Numbered from the stretch's first letter, positions 15,866 through 25,788 are shown. The stretch is DNA of 64,000 bases from Rahnella sikkimica (GCF_002951615.1 NZ_CP019062.1:248001-312000); one strand, 5' to 3'. Translations and numbers: made by a program. Notes: generated from the sequence alone by a model not told the origin.

Positions 15866-16507
15866 ATGTTTGAAGCCCTTAACCTGAGCTGCGTTCGCGA
15901 TGAGCGGACCTTGTTTAGCGGCTTGAGTTTCACGGTCTTGCCGGGCGAAATGGTGCAGATTGAGGGCCGGAACGGTGCCGGTAAAACCAGTTTGCTGCGT
16001 ATTCTGGCCGGGCTGTCCTCTCCGGACGCCGGTGAAGTCCGCTGGCAGGGCGTCAGTACCCGCCGTCAGCGCGATGTTTTTCATCAGGAACTTCTGTATC
16101 TCGGCCATCAGCCCGGCATAAAGTCAGTGCTTACTGCGTTTGAAAACCTTGCCTTCTGTCTGTCTGTCAGCAGTTCGTCCCCCCGCGGTGACGCCGCAGC
16201 GGACGCTATTTATCAGGCACTCGAAAATGTCGGCCTGCTGGGTTACGAAGATGTCACGGTCGCGCAGATGTCCGCCGGGCAGCAACGGCGCGTGGCGCTG
16301 GCGCGTTTGTGGCTGAGCAATGCGCCGTTGTGGATCCTCGATGAACCGCTGACGGCCATTGATAAGCAGGGCGTTGCGACGCTGATTGCGCTGTTCGAAC
16401 AACATGCGGAGCAGGGCGGAATGGTGCTTTTGACTACGCATCAGGATTTACAGGGCGTTAACCGCGATGTGCGGAAAATCCGTCTGACCGGCGCAGAGCT
16501 GGCGTGA
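15866..16507 (+). CDS. ccmA: heme exporter ATP-binding protein CcmA
   Basis: 213-residue ABC ATPase. The Walker A motif is GRNGAGKT (34-41), the signature is [14 protein letters not shown] near 134-147, and Walker B with the catalytic Glu is [12 protein letters not shown] near 154-165. CcmA powers the CcmABCD complex, which frees holo-CcmE for delivery of heme to apocytochrome c. It is first gene of ccmABCDEFGHI. An AAGAGA Shine-Dalgarno-like sequence precedes the ATG. The length matches the family. Confidence 0.96.
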   Translation: MFEALNLSCVRDERTLFSGLSFTVLPGEMVQIEGRNGAGKTSLLRILAGLSSPDAGEVRWQGVSTRRQRDVFHQELLYLGHQPGIKSVLTAFENLAFCLSVSSSSPRGDAAADAIYQALENVGLLGYEDVTVAQMSAGQQRRVALARLWLSNAPLWILDEPLTAIDKQGVATLIALFEQHAEQGGMVLLTTHQDLQGVNRDVRKIRLTGAELA

Positions 16508-16528
16508 CGCGAAAGGGAAAGAGACCGA

Positions 16529-17188
16529 ATGTTTACTCAGGTTCTGAGCCGCGAACTGAAAATCGCTTTTCGGAAAAGCGCTGAAATTATCAACCCGCTG
16601 TGGTTTTTCCTGATTGTTATTACGCTGTTTCCGTTAGGAATTGGCCCGGAGCCAAAACTGCTGGCGCGGATTGCGCCCGGTATTGTCTGGGTTGCCGCGC
16701 TGTTGTCGTCCCTGCTGGCGCTGGAAAGGTTGTTCCGCGATGACTATCTCGACGGCACGCTTGAGCAGCTGTTGTTATTGCCCTCGCCGCTGGCACTCAC
16801 GGTTCTGGGGAAAGTATGTGCTCACTGGGTGGTGACCGGTTTGCCGTTACTGATCCTGTCTCCGCTGATTGCCCTGTTACTTTCACTCGATTTTGAAACC
16901 TGGAAAGCCGTCGCGCTGACGATTTTACTGGGGACGCCGACGCTGAGTTTTATCGGTGCCATCGGCGTGGCGCTGACGGTCGGGCTGCGCAAGGGCGGCG
17001 TGTTGCTGAGTCTGCTGGTGCTGCCGCTGTATATTCCGGTGCTGATTTTTGCCACGGGTGCGATTGATGCCGCGTCGATGTCGATGCCCATCGTCGGGTA
17101 TCTGGCGATCCTCGGCGCGATGTTAGCGGGCAGTGCGACGTTAGCGCCGTTTGCTACCGCAGCCGCCCTGCGAGTCAGCGTTCACTAA
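16529..17188 (+). CDS. ccmB: heme exporter membrane protein CcmB
   Basis: 219-residue inner-membrane protein with six predicted TM helices and the CcmB N-terminus LSRELKIAFRKSAEIINPLWFF. The conserved ALERLFRDDYLDGTLEQLLLLP lies near 64-85. It is the membrane partner of CcmA. It starts 21 bp after ccmA. Its stop codon (17186-17188) lies inside the left terminal inverted repeat of an ERIC-like element, so the element was inserted right at the end of the gene or provides the stop codon. Confidence 0.95.
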   Translation: MFTQVLSRELKIAFRKSAEIINPLWFFLIVITLFPLGIGPEPKLLARIAPGIVWVAALLSSLLALERLFRDDYLDGTLEQLLLLPSPLALTVLGKVCAHWVVTGLPLLILSPLIALLLSLDFETWKAVALTILLGTPTLSFIGAIGVALTVGLRKGGVLLSLLVLPLYIPVLIFATGAIDAASMSMPIVGYLAILGAMLAGSATLAPFATAAALRVSVH

Positions 17189-17311
17189 CCCTAAATAATT
17201 CGGGCTGCAGATGCGTTGGCTGCTCTTCGCCACCCGAATCACTGACTTGTGTCAGCTCATCGGGATGGCGTCGTTTGCCGCCTTCCTGCAACCCGAATTA
17301 TTTAGGGTTAG
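17185..17311. repeat. ERIC-like palindromic element between ccmB and ccmC
   Basis: A 127-bp element whose 26-bp ends are inverted repeats with a single mismatch (outer part CTAACCCTAAATAATTCGGG, then TGCAG). The reverse complement interior keeps the ERIC core, with AAGT.AGTGAT.CGGGTGGCGA followed by CAGCCAACGCA. The length equals the classical ERIC/IRU size of about 127 bp. A related copy is at 39873-39996. Confidence 0.8.
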
Positions 17312-17521
17312 TTTTGATGCTGGCACTTAACACAGAATTATTTTACGTGCCGTTACAATAGAGAAGAAAAAACGCAACCTTTGACTAACATCACACTTCT
17401 CTATAGTGAACAATAGACAAGCCAACAATAAGTGCGGGGAATTGATATCTGACCGCACAAGAGCCCACCGAGGCTCCACGGCAACCCACACAGTGACATT
17501 TTAAAGTGAGCAACGATAACA
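17312..17521 (+). promoter_or_regulatory. ccmB-ccmC gap with possible internal promoter
   Basis: The 210 bp after the ERIC-like element hold TTGACT (17381-17386) and TATAGT (17402-17407) with a 15-bp spacer. This is a possible but short-spaced sigma-70 promoter that could restart transcription of ccmC-I. No open frame with a ribosome-binding site was seen. Close to ccmC the sequence AAAGTGAGCAACGATAAC precedes the ATG. Confidence 0.35.
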
Positions 17522-18259
17522 ATGTGGAAATGGTTACATCAACTCGCGCGGCCTGAACGGCTTTACCACGTCTGTGGCCGGTTCATTCCGTGGCTCGGGC
17601 TACTCGGTATCGCCTGTCTGGTGATCGGCTGGGTCTGGGGTTTTGGTTATGCGCCGCCCGACTATCAGCAAGGTAACAGCTACCGGATTATGTACATTCA
17701 CGTCCCGGCGGCGATCTGGTCGATGGGGATTTACAGCGCAATGGCTATCGCGGCGTTCATCGGCCTGGTGTGGCAGATGAAGATGTCGGATCTGGCCGTT
17801 GCGGCGATGGCACCGGTCGGGGCTGTTTTCACATTTATCGCGCTGGTCACCGGCTCGGCCTGGGGCAAACCGATGTGGGGCACCTGGTGGGTTTGGGATG
17901 CACGTCTGACGTCCGAACTGGTGCTGCTGTTCCTGTATCTCGGCGTGATTGCGTTGTATAACGCCTTCGATGACCGCCGTCTGGCTGGTCGCGCTGCCGG
18001 TATTCTGGTGCTGGTCGGCGTGGTCAATATTCCCATCATTCATTACTCCGTTCAGTGGTGGAACACGCTGCATCAGGGTTCCACCAACATGCAGCAATCC
18101 ATCGACCCGAGTATGCGTTATCCGCTGCGCTGGGCGATTTTCGGTTATCTGTTCTTCTTTATTACCCTCACGCTGATGCGTTTACGTAACCTGATTTTGC
18201 ATCAGGAACGTCTGCGTCCGTGGGTGGCTGGCCTGCTGAATAAGGAGCGTCGCGGATGA
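17522..18259 (+). CDS. ccmC: heme transporter/handling protein CcmC
   Basis: 245-residue polytopic inner-membrane protein with six TM helices. The tryptophan-rich WWD motif WGTWWVWDARLTSE lies near 120-133, and the flanking periplasmic His residues (in MYIHVPAAIWSM near 58 and IIHYSVQWWNTLH near 174) are axial heme ligands in the family. CcmC loads heme onto CcmE. It overlaps ccmD by 4 bp (ATGA). Confidence 0.96.
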   Translation: MWKWLHQLARPERLYHVCGRFIPWLGLLGIACLVIGWVWGFGYAPPDYQQGNSYRIMYIHVPAAIWSMGIYSAMAIAAFIGLVWQMKMSDLAVAAMAPVGAVFTFIALVTGSAWGKPMWGTWWVWDARLTSELVLLFLYLGVIALYNAFDDRRLAGRAAGILVLVGVVNIPIIHYSVQWWNTLHQGSTNMQQSIDPSMRYPLRWAIFGYLFFFITLTLMRLRNLILHQERLRPWVAGLLNKERRG

Positions 18260-18516
18260 GCCCTGCATTCCCAAGCTGGCACGATTTTTTCGCCATGGGC
18301 GGTTATGCCTTTTATGTCTGGCTGTCGGTGGCGGCAACCCTGATTTCCCTGATTGCGCTGGTGGCGCACACGCTTGTGCAGCATCGTCAGATTCTCGACG
18401 ACGTGAAACGCCGTCAGGCTCGCGAAAAACGCATTAATCAGTCCACATCTAAAAAACAGCAAGGCGCACAGACGTCACCGCTGGAACCGGAGACATCCGG
18501 GGAGAAGTTATTGTGA
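18256..18516 (+). CDS. ccmD: heme exporter protein CcmD
   Basis: 86-residue small membrane protein with a single TM helix (about residues 14-38, [22 protein letters not shown]) and a charged cytoplasmic tail. It fits CcmD, which is needed to release holo-CcmE from the CcmABC complex. The tail, with a [13 protein letters not shown] stretch, is slightly longer than in E. coli. It overlaps both ccmC and ccmE by 4 bp. Confidence 0.92.
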   Translation: MSPAFPSWHDFFAMGGYAFYVWLSVAATLISLIALVAHTLVQHRQILDDVKRRQAREKRINQSTSKKQQGAQTSPLEPETSGEKLL

Positions 18517-19007
18517 ATCCACGTCGTAAGAAACGCCTGTCGCTGGCGCTGGTGGTGCTGATCGGTCTCGGCCTGAGCATTACACTGGTGATGTATGCGC
18601 TGCGCTCCAACATTGATTTGTTCTACACACCGGGTGAAATCCTGCAGGGCAAAGGCGACAATCACGAAATGCCGGAAGTCGGTCAGCGCCTGCGCATCGG
18701 CGGCATGGTGATGCCCGGTTCGGTAAAACGTGATCCGAAAAGCCTGCAGGTGAGTTTCAAGATTTATGATGCGCGCGGCGCGATTGCGGTGACGTACAAC
18801 GGCATTCTGCCGGATCTGTTCCGTGAAGGGCAGGGCGTGGTGGCGCAGGGTGTGATGGAACCGGGGAATGTCGTGAATGCGATTCAGGTTCTGGCTAAAC
18901 ACGATGAAAAATATGTGCCGCCGGAAGTGGCCGACGCCATGAAAGAAAACCACAAAGGGCCGGCTTCGGCGTATGTGGGTAACGATAAAGGAAGCAACCG
19001 CTCATGA
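18513..19007 (+). CDS. ccmE: periplasmic heme chaperone CcmE
   Basis: 164-residue membrane-anchored heme chaperone. An N-terminal anchor (residues 10-30) follows MNPRRKKR, then an OB-fold domain. The covalent heme-binding His130 sits in [13 protein letters not shown] (HxxxY, Tyr134). It receives heme from CcmC and hands it to CcmF. The start is GTG at 18513, overlapping the ccmD stop. The positions of His130 and Tyr134 match the E. coli protein exactly. Confidence 0.96.
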   Translation: MNPRRKKRLSLALVVLIGLGLSITLVMYALRSNIDLFYTPGEILQGKGDNHEMPEVGQRLRIGGMVMPGSVKRDPKSLQVSFKIYDARGAIAVTYNGILPDLFREGQGVVAQGVMEPGNVVNAIQVLAKHDEKYVPPEVADAMKENHKGPASAYVGNDKGSNRS

Positions 19008-20974
19008 TGCCGGAACTCGGAACCTTTGCACTCTGTCTGGCGTTAGGTCTGGCGGTTTTACTGAGTATTTACCCGCAATGGGGCGCGGCAAGACAGGATA
19101 ACCGGATGATGGCGATGGCGCGTCCGCTGTCGTACGGCATGTTCGCCTGTATCGTGCTGGCCTTTGCGATTCTGGTTCACGCGTTTGTGGTGAATGATTT
19201 CACTGTCGCGTATGTCGCCAATAACTCCAACACCCATTTGCCGGTGTATTACCGCGTGGCGGCCACCTGGGGCGCGCACGAAGGTTCGCTGCTGTTATGG
19301 GTGTTGCTGCTGAGTTGCTGGACGCTGGCCGTTGCGCTGTTCAGCCGTCAGATGCCGCAGGACGCCGTAGCGCGCGTGCTGGCCGTAATGGGCATGATCA
19401 CCAGCGGATTCCTGCTGTTTATTCTGCTGACGTCGAATCCGTTCATCCGCTCTTTACCGAATTTCCCTGTGGACGGCAGCGACCTGAATCCGGTGCTTCA
19501 GGACATCGGCCTGATTTTCCATCCGCCATTGCTGTACATGGGTTACGTCGGTTTCTCGGTGGCATTCGCGTTTGCGATTGCCTCGCTGATGGCCGGACGG
19601 CTTGATACCGCGTGGGCGCGCTGGTCGCGTCCGTGGACGACGGCTGCGTGGGTGTTTCTGACCATCGGCATCGTGCTCGGTTCTGCGTGGGCATATTACG
19701 AATTGGGCTGGGGCGGCTGGTGGTTCTGGGATCCGGTCGAGAACGCGTCATTTATGCCTTGGCTGGCGGGAACCGCGCTTATCCACTCGCTCGCCGTGAC
19801 CGAAAAACGCGGGACATTCAAAGCCTGGACGGTTCTGCTGGCGATCACCGCGTTCTCGCTGTGTCTTCTCGGGACTTTCCTGGTGCGTTCCGGCGTGCTG
19901 GTCTCGGTTCACTCATTCGCCTCAGATCCGGCGCGCGGCATGTTTATCCTCGCGTATTTGGTGATTGTGATTGGCGGTTCCTTGCTGCTGTACGCCTTTA
20001 AAGGCAACTCGGTGCGTGCGCCGGGCCGTCATGAACTGCATTCGCGCGAAAGTTATCTGCTCGGCAATAACGTTTTGCTGGTCGCCGCCATGCTGGTGGT
20101 TTTACTTGGCACGCTGTTGCCGCTGATTCACAAACAGCTCGGGCTGGGCAGTATTTCCATCGGCGAACCGTTCTTTAATACGATGTTTACCTGGCTGATG
20201 GCACCGCTGGCGCTGTTGTTAGGCATCGGCCCGCTGGTGCGCTGGCGTCGCGATGAGCCAAGCAAATTGTGGCGTCGTCTGGGCGTTGCGCTGGTGGTGA
20301 CGCTGGTTCTGTCGATTCTTCTGCCGTGGTTATTGCAGGACAAGATTGTCGGCATGACCGTTGTCGGCCTGCTGATGTCGGTGTGGGTGATTGTGCTGAC
20401 GCTGATGGAACTGCATGAACGCGCCACGCACCGTCATACGTTCTGGCGTGGTCTGACCAAACTTTCCCGCAGCCACTGGGGCATGGTGCTCGGGCATCTG
20501 GGCGTGGCGGTCACGGTGATTGGTATTGCGTTCAGCCAGAACTACAGCGTTGAACGCGACGTGCGCATGAAAGCCGGTGATACGGTGGATATCCATGATT
20601 ATCACTTTGTCTTCCGCGACGTTCGCGACATTACCGGCCCGAATTACACTGGCGGCGAAGCGAATATCGACGTCACGCAGAACGGTAAAAAAGTCACCAC
20701 GCTGCACGCGGAAAAACGCTTCTACAGCGTGGCGCGCAGCATGATGACCGAAGCTGCCATCGACGGCAATCTGGCGCGTGATTTGTACGCCGCGCTGGGC
20801 GAAGAGCTGGATGACGGCTCGTGGGCGGTGCGTTTGTATTACAAACCGTTTGTCCGCTGGATCTGGCTGGGCGGGCTCTTTATGGCTGCCGGCGGCGTGT
20901 TGTGTATTCTCGACCCGCGTTACCGCATGAGCAAAAAACTGAAGAAACAGGGCAATGCGGAGGCTGAGGAATGA
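19004..20974 (+). CDS. ccmF: cytochrome c heme lyase subunit CcmF
   Basis: 656-residue inner-membrane protein with about 15 TM helices, including the WWD motif [19 protein letters not shown] near residues 232-250. There is a large periplasmic loop before the last TM (after [14 protein letters not shown]). It joins heme to the CXXCH cysteines of apocytochrome c together with CcmH and CcmI. It overlaps ccmE and ccmG by 4 bp each. Length is typical for the family. Confidence 0.96.
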   Translation: MMPELGTFALCLALGLAVLLSIYPQWGAARQDNRMMAMARPLSYGMFACIVLAFAILVHAFVVNDFTVAYVANNSNTHLPVYYRVAATWGAHEGSLLLWVLLLSCWTLAVALFSRQMPQDAVARVLAVMGMITSGFLLFILLTSNPFIRSLPNFPVDGSDLNPVLQDIGLIFHPPLLYMGYVGFSVAFAFAIASLMAGRLDTAWARWSRPWTTAAWVFLTIGIVLGSAWAYYELGWGGWWFWDPVENASFMPWLAGTALIHSLAVTEKRGTFKAWTVLLAITAFSLCLLGTFLVRSGVLVSVHSFASDPARGMFILAYLVIVIGGSLLLYAFKGNSVRAPGRHELHSRESYLLGNNVLLVAAMLVVLLGTLLPLIHKQLGLGSISIGEPFFNTMFTWLMAPLALLLGIGPLVRWRRDEPSKLWRRLGVALVVTLVLSILLPWLLQDKIVGMTVVGLLMSVWVIVLTLMELHERATHRHTFWRGLTKLSRSHWGMVLGHLGVAVTVIGIAFSQNYSVERDVRMKAGDTVDIHDYHFVFRDVRDITGPNYTGGEANIDVTQNGKKVTTLHAEKRFYSVARSMMTEAAIDGNLARDLYAALGEELDDGSWAVRLYYKPFVRWIWLGGLFMAAGGVLCILDPRYRMSKKLKKQGNAEAEE

Positions 20975-21522
20975 ACCGTAAACTTCTCTTTATTCCGCTG
21001 ATTCTGTTTCTGGCGCTGGCGGCGGCCTTGTTACTCCAGCTGACACGCAACGCCAACGGTGATGATCCGACGTTGCTCGAATCTGCCCTGATCGGCAAAC
21101 CGGTGCCGGTGTTTAAGCTGGAATCGCTGGCGCAGGCCGGAAAAACCTACGACCAGTCGGTGCTGCGCGATGGCAAACCGATGCTGCTGAACGTCTGGGC
21201 AACCTGGTGCCCGACGTGCCGTGCCGAACATGATTACCTGAATACACTGGCCGCCAAAGGCGTGCGCGTGGTCGGGCTCAATTACAAAGACGACCGTCAG
21301 AAAGCGGTTAACTGGCTGAATACGCTGGGCAATCCGTACATGCTCAGCCTGTACGACGGCGACGGAATGCTCGGGTTAGATCTGGGCGTGTACGGCGCGC
21401 CGGAAACGTTCCTGATCGACGGACAAGGCATTATCCGCTATCGCCATGCGGGCGACCTGAATGAGAAAGTCTGGCAAACCGAAGTGTTGCCGCTGTACAA
21501 AAAATACGGAGGCAACGCATGA
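20971..21522 (+). CDS. dsbE: thiol:disulfide oxidoreductase DsbE/CcmG
   Basis: 183-residue thioredoxin-fold protein anchored by an N-terminal TM helix (residues 5-24). The active site is NVWATWCPTCRAEH with Cys80 and Cys83. The conserved GVYGAPETFLIDGQG near 132-147 holds the cis-Pro loop of CcmG. It reduces the apocytochrome c or CcmH disulfide so heme can be attached. It overlaps its neighbours by 4 bp, so it is translationally coupled. Confidence 0.96.
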   Translation: MNRKLLFIPLILFLALAAALLLQLTRNANGDDPTLLESALIGKPVPVFKLESLAQAGKTYDQSVLRDGKPMLLNVWATWCPTCRAEHDYLNTLAAKGVRVVGLNYKDDRQKAVNWLNTLGNPYMLSLYDGDGMLGLDLGVYGAPETFLIDGQGIIRYRHAGDLNEKVWQTEVLPLYKKYGGNA

Positions 21523-22004
21523 AATTTTTACGCGTATTGCCTGCGTTAATGCTCGGTGTGGCGTTGAGTTTCAGCGCGTTCGCGGCTATCGATACCTATC
21601 AGTTTACGTCGCCACAGCAGGAGCAGGATTACCGCGAGATCACCGCGCAGCTGCGCTGCCCGAAATGCCAGAACACCAATATTGCGGCGTCCGATTCGAT
21701 TATCGCCGCCGACATGCGCACCAAGGTGTTTCAGTTGCTCAGTGAAGGGCAGGATCGTCAGCAAATCGTCGCCTATATGGTGGCGCGTTACGGTAACTTC
21801 GTCACGTACGAACCGCCGGTGACGCCTTCAACTATCATCCTGTGGCTTGGCCCGGTTTTAGTGGTGATTATCGGTGCCGCAATGATTTTCATGCGTTCCC
21901 GCCGCCCTGCGGTATTGCGCGAAAACAGTTCAGAAGACATGTCAGAACAAGAGAAACAGCGCCTGGCGCAGTTACTTAAAGACAGCGACAGGACCGGATC
22001 ATGA
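21519..22004 (+). CDS. ccmH: cytochrome c maturation protein CcmH (short form)
   Basis: 161-residue protein with a signal peptide (about residues 1-22). The redox motif LRCPKCQNTNIAAS has Cys47 and Cys50, followed by a TM helix near 104-125 and a charged tail. CcmH takes electrons from CcmG and presents apocytochrome c. In E. coli CcmH is fused to a TPR part; here that part is the separate gene ccmI, so this is the unfused arrangement. Confidence 0.95.
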   Translation: MKFLRVLPALMLGVALSFSAFAAIDTYQFTSPQQEQDYREITAQLRCPKCQNTNIAASDSIIAADMRTKVFQLLSEGQDRQQIVAYMVARYGNFVTYEPPVTPSTIILWLGPVLVVIIGAAMIFMRSRRPAVLRENSSEDMSEQEKQRLAQLLKDSDRTGS

Positions 22005-23215
22005 GTATTTTTTGGCTGTGTATTTTGGTGATGCTGGTCATCGCACTGGCGCTGTTTATTGTGCCGGTGATCCGTGGCGATCGCGCGGAACATACGTCGC
22101 GCGATGCGCTCAATAAAGCGTTTTACCATCACCGTTTGAGTGAGCTGGAACAGGACGAAGCGCAGGGCGTGGTGGATGAACGTCCGGCGCATATTCAGGA
22201 ATTGCAGGAAAACTTGCTGACCGATATCCCTGACGGCCAGGCACCGGCGGCGGTACAACAGATCGGCCGCTGGACGCTGCTGCCGGGCGCGATTTTGCTG
22301 GTGATCATCACGCTGGGCCTCTATTTATATGCGGGCGGATTAGGGCAGGTGAGTGCGTGGAATCAGGTGATGCAGCACATGCCTGATTTGCGTCACCGTA
22401 TCGCCGACGATCACGGCACGCCGCTGACCGCCAGGGATGTGCAGGATTTAGGACTGGGCTTGCGGACCGATTTGCAGGAAAATCCGGATAATGTGCAGGA
22501 CTGGGTGATGCTCGGTCGTGTGGGCATGGCGCTCAATAATGCCGCCACCGCCACACAGGCCTACGCCCATGCGTATGAACTGGCTCCGAACGATATGGAC
22601 GTAAAACTCGGTTATACCGAAGTGTTAACACGCTCTTCAGATCCGCAGGATAACCTTACCGGCGGAAATCTTTTACGCAGTATGCTGGAAAAATCTCAGG
22701 GCGATCTGCGCGTATTAAGCTTGCTGGCCTATAATGAATATGAACAGGGTCATTATCCGCAAGCCATTGGCGCGTGGGAAGTTATGCAGAAAATTCTGCC
22801 CGCGGGTGATAAACGTCTTGGGATGGTTCAGGCAAGCATTGCACAGGCAAAACAGAAGGCGGGGTTAGATCAGGTTAAACTGGCGGTAAACGTAACGCTT
22901 TCTGCTGATGCTCAGCAGAAACTTCCGCAAGATGGCACGGTCTTTATCTCGGTGACCGATGGCAGCAGCCCGGTGCCGGTGGCCGTTAAAAAACTGCCAC
23001 TGAGCCGCTTCCCGCTGGCGATTACCGTCGATGACAGCAATGCGATGATGCCGGAACGCTTGCTTTCTTCGTTGCATCAATTAAAAGTACGCGTGCGTAT
23101 TTCACAGAATGGTCTGGCGACGCCAGCTTCGGGTGACTGGTACGGCGACAGTTCGCTGACCGATTTTGCCGGTAACGGCCAGGTCAGCATTGAAATTAAT
23201 CAGCAGGTTCCTTAA
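22001..23215 (+). CDS. ccmI: cytochrome c maturation protein CcmI
   Basis: 404-residue protein with two N-terminal TM helices (about 4-22 and 95-115) separated by a cytoplasmic leucine-zipper-like stretch (FYHHRLSELEQDEAQGVVDE). A periplasmic TPR domain follows (DWVMLGRVGMALNNAATATQAYAHAYELAPND near 166-197), then a C-terminal beta-rich domain. CcmI binds the C-terminus of apocytochrome c and brings it to CcmFH. It is the last gene of the ccm operon and overlaps ccmH by 4 bp. It corresponds to the C-terminal half of E. coli CcmH. Confidence 0.93.
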   Translation: MSIFWLCILVMLVIALALFIVPVIRGDRAEHTSRDALNKAFYHHRLSELEQDEAQGVVDERPAHIQELQENLLTDIPDGQAPAAVQQIGRWTLLPGAILLVIITLGLYLYAGGLGQVSAWNQVMQHMPDLRHRIADDHGTPLTARDVQDLGLGLRTDLQENPDNVQDWVMLGRVGMALNNAATATQAYAHAYELAPNDMDVKLGYTEVLTRSSDPQDNLTGGNLLRSMLEKSQGDLRVLSLLAYNEYEQGHYPQAIGAWEVMQKILPAGDKRLGMVQASIAQAKQKAGLDQVKLAVNVTLSADAQQKLPQDGTVFISVTDGSSPVPVAVKKLPLSRFPLAITVDDSNAMMPERLLSSLHQLKVRVRISQNGLATPASGDWYGDSSLTDFAGNGQVSIEINQQVP

Positions 23216-23249
23216 TCACGAGCCGAAGATCCAAAACAGGGAGATATCC

Positions 23250-24017
23250 ATGAACTTACGCCTGACTGGGCTGGCGTTTGCGACAGTTTTGCTGGTCGGT
23301 TGTGCCGGCACGTCCGGATCGTCGGACAGCGAACAGCAAGGACGTTCTGATCCGCTCGAAGGTTTCAACCGCGCGATGTTCAACTTCAACTTCAACTACG
23401 TGGATCCGTATGTTTTGCGTCCTGTGGCTGTTGCCTGGCGTGATTACGTGCCGCAACCGGCGCGTAACGGCACCAGTAATTTCCTGAGTAACCTCGATGA
23501 ACCGGCCAGCATGGTGAACTCCTTGCTGAAAGGCGATCCGTACCGTGCAGCGATCCACTTTAACCGTTTCTTCCTGAATACCCTTCTGGGGATGGGCGGT
23601 CTGATTGACGTGGCCGGGATGGCGAACCCGAAACTGACGCGCGAAGAAGCGCAGGGCTTCGGCAGTACATTGGGGCATTGGGGCGTCGGTTACGGCCCGT
23701 ATGTTCAGTTGCCGGCATACGGCAGTGCGACGATTCGTGATGAAGGCGGCGATCTGGTCGATGACCTGTATCCGATGCTGAGCTATCTGACATTCTGGAT
23801 GTCAGCCGGTAAATGGGTGCTGCAAGGCGTGGAAACCCGTGCTGAATTGCTTGATTCTGACGGCCTGATCAGAAACTCTTCCGATCCTTACCTGATGCTC
23901 CGTGAAGCGTACTTCCAGCGTCATGACTTCCTGGCGAAAGGCGGTCAGTTAACCCCTCAGGTGAATCCGAATGCGGCACTGATTCAGGGTGACCTGAAAG
24001 ACATCGATTCGGAATAA
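23250..24017 (+). CDS. mlaA: outer-membrane lipoprotein MlaA (VacJ)
   Basis: 255-residue lipoprotein. The signal peptide ends at LLVGC (Cys18), and residue +2 is Ala, so outer-membrane sorting is expected. The MlaA domain is evident: DPLEGFNRAMFNFNFNYVDPYVLRPVAVAWRDYVP (near 35-69), FLNTLLGMGGLIDVA and GVGYGPYVQLPAYG. With OmpC it removes mislocalised phospholipids from the outer leaflet for retrograde transport. The ATG at 23250 follows CAGGGAG. A longer in-frame start inside ccmI is rejected because it would bury the signal peptide. Confidence 0.95.
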   Translation: MNLRLTGLAFATVLLVGCAGTSGSSDSEQQGRSDPLEGFNRAMFNFNFNYVDPYVLRPVAVAWRDYVPQPARNGTSNFLSNLDEPASMVNSLLKGDPYRAAIHFNRFFLNTLLGMGGLIDVAGMANPKLTREEAQGFGSTLGHWGVGYGPYVQLPAYGSATIRDEGGDLVDDLYPMLSYLTFWMSAGKWVLQGVETRAELLDSDGLIRNSSDPYLMLREAYFQRHDFLAKGGQLTPQVNPNAALIQGDLKDIDSE

Positions 24018-24040
24018 CGGTCTGTGCCGATTGAGTACAA

Positions 24041-24065
24041 AAAAAGCGCCTTCCGGCGCTTTTTT
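24041..24065. terminator. bidirectional terminator between mlaA and fadL
   Basis: AAGCGCC (24044-24050) and GGCGCTT (24055-24061) form a stem with a TTCC loop. A runs upstream and T runs downstream, so it works on both strands between two convergent genes. Confidence 0.9.
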
Positions 24066-24093
24066 CATTTATATGCTCTGTCGTGAATACCGG

Positions 24094-25371
24094 TCAGAAG
24101 CTGTAGTTAAAGTTCGCGCCGTACAACATCGCGGTGCCTTTCGCCTGGAACTCATAATTCGGCACGCCATCAGCCACTTTCTCGCTGATATTCACCGTCT
24201 GGCCGTGCATATAGGAAACACCGACGTCCACAGAAGCATCTTTGGTAAAGGCGTACGTGGTACCGGCTGAAATCCAGAAACGATCCTGATCCGGGATAGA
24301 AATGGTGCGGTTGTCCGCCGGAACCGGGCTGTCATCAAACGCGATACCGGTACGGAATGTCCAGTTGTCGTCGTAGTAATAGGTGGTACCCAGCGCGATG
24401 CGGTAAGCATCATGATAGCCTTCGTTTTTATCGAACAGCGTCTGGCCCTGAGAACCGGTGGCTTTCAGCTCCTGGAACTGGCTCCAGCTGGTGTATGCCA
24501 GGCTATAGTGAATGGCCCATTTCGGTGCGACGCGGTTATAACCTGACAGCTCCCACATTTCAGGCAGATTCAGGGTCAGTGAACCCGGAACGGTGTGGCC
24601 GCCTGTGCCACCCAATGCCTGCGGAATGCCGTTGCGGTATTCGCCGTCGAAATCGATTTTCACTTCTGAGCGGTAAGTGAAGCCGTAACGGTTATTGTCA
24701 TCCACTTCATACAGTACACCGGCGTTCCAGCCGTAGCCCCATTCGTTGCCTTTCAGCTTAGCGGCTTCGGTATCAGCAGGCAGCAATCCGCCGGTTTTAA
24801 GCGGAACCAGTTCGCCCGCAGTACGGCGGATTTTCGCTTTCGCGTAGACCGCATCAAAGCCCAGACCGAAGCTGAAATGCTCGTTCAAACGGTAAGCGAC
24901 GCTTAAGTTATTGTTGATGGTGGTCAGATCGGTTTCGCCACCAATCGGGCCAGCGGGATAGTTATCGCTAAATTCTGTCGCCAAACCGTAGTTTGAGGTC
25001 GCCGATGCGCCGAGGGCCCATTGCTCATTCAGGGGCATAATAAAGTGGATATTTGGGATCCACTGGTTTGGTGCAATGTTACTGGCACTGGTATCTGCAC
25101 CCGTGACCGGGGATTTGCCGGTGACATCGACATTCGGGTCGACATAGATTGCGCCGATGGAAAATGCCGGACGATTAAACATTGTCATGGTCGCCGGGTT
25201 ACGGCTGCCGGATGCTGCGGTATCAGCGATAGCGCCTTCACCCGAGAAAGAACGGCCTAAACCGGCGGCGGTGTATTCATTGAGCTGAAAACCTGCCGCG
25301 TATACGTTGGAGGAAACAATTGCCACTGCTGCTGCCAGAGCTGATCTTTTAAACAGGTTTTTCTGGTTCAT
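24094..25371 (-). CDS. fadL: long-chain fatty acid outer-membrane porin FadL
   Basis: 425-residue 14-stranded outer-membrane barrel of the FadL family with a signal peptide (cleavage near NVYA-AGFQL, residue 25). The N-terminal hatch domain carries the conserved NPA (SRNPATM near 56), and the chain ends in Phe, as outer-membrane proteins do. It imports long-chain fatty acids that the FadI/FadJ and related enzymes degrade. The start at 25371 is chosen by the signal peptide; the longer in-frame form begins in the leader. FadR-like sites lie upstream. Confidence 0.94.
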   Translation of the reverse strand: MNQKNLFKRSALAAAVAIVSSNVYAAGFQLNEYTAAGLGRSFSGEGAIADTAASGSRNPATMTMFNRPAFSIGAIYVDPNVDVTGKSPVTGADTSASNIAPNQWIPNIHFIMPLNEQWALGASATSNYGLATEFSDNYPAGPIGGETDLTTINNNLSVAYRLNEHFSFGLGFDAVYAKAKIRRTAGELVPLKTGGLLPADTEAAKLKGNEWGYGWNAGVLYEVDDNNRYGFTYRSEVKIDFDGEYRNGIPQALGGTGGHTVPGSLTLNLPEMWELSGYNRVAPKWAIHYSLAYTSWSQFQELKATGSQGQTLFDKNEGYHDAYRIALGTTYYYDDNWTFRTGIAFDDSPVPADNRTISIPDQDRFWISAGTTYAFTKDASVDVGVSYMHGQTVNISEKVADGVPNYEFQAKGTAMLYGANFNYSF

Positions 25372-25459
25372 GACCAAAACCTCAATTTTATGTTTTTTAT
25401 CAAACAATGTTACATCAAGTAACAATGAGCGCGGGATTGTAGGGTTCGTTATCAGTCTG

Positions 25460-25500
25460 ACAAATCAGACCAGTGAGCGAAGTATAGGTCTGACCTGTGG
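25460..25500. promoter_or_regulatory. two FadR-like operators upstream of fadL
   Basis: ACAAATCAGACCAGT (25460-25474; reverse complement ACTGGTCTGATTTGT) and AGGTCTGACCTGTGG (25486-25500) both resemble the FadR consensus AnCTGGTCnGACnTGTT. FadR represses fadL in E. coli, in which paired sites are also known. They lie 89-129 bp upstream of the fadL start. Confidence 0.65.
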
Positions 25501-25644
25501 TGTAGTTGCAATAATGTTTCATTGATATTTCTTATTTGATGCAAGAAATCGGATCCACTTAACAAAAAACAAACAATAAAAGTTCAATTAAGAAACGTTA
25601 AAATGAGAGTGGTGACTTAAATTTAATCTGATAGTTACATTTAC

Positions 25645-25658
25645 GTGATCTGGATCAC
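25645..25658. promoter_or_regulatory. CRP-type palindrome
   Basis: Perfect 14-bp palindrome GTGATCTGGATCAC with arms GTGA and TCAC spaced as in CRP sites. It is located between divergent fadL and yfcZ. Which promoter it serves is not clear from position. Confidence 0.5.
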
Positions 25659-25788
25659 TTCAAAGGCACATAAAAAGTAAGTGCTAGCTGTAGTCCAACC
25701 GCTGGCGTAAAATACAGGCTGAAAATAATTCTTTAATTCGCAATCAGGCCAGACGGTAGACGTTGCCGTTGATGCCGGGGAGAAAATT

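Larger units (their letters stand above)
25372..25788. other. 417-bp divergent fadL-yfcZ control region
   Basis: There is no gene here. It is AT-rich and holds the two FadR-like sites near fadL and, at 25645-25658, the perfect palindrome GTGATCTGGATCAC. That is a good match to a CRP-type site (GTGA-N6-TCAC) about 130 bp before yfcZ. Fatty-acid genes are commonly under both FadR and cAMP-CRP control. Confidence 0.6.
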
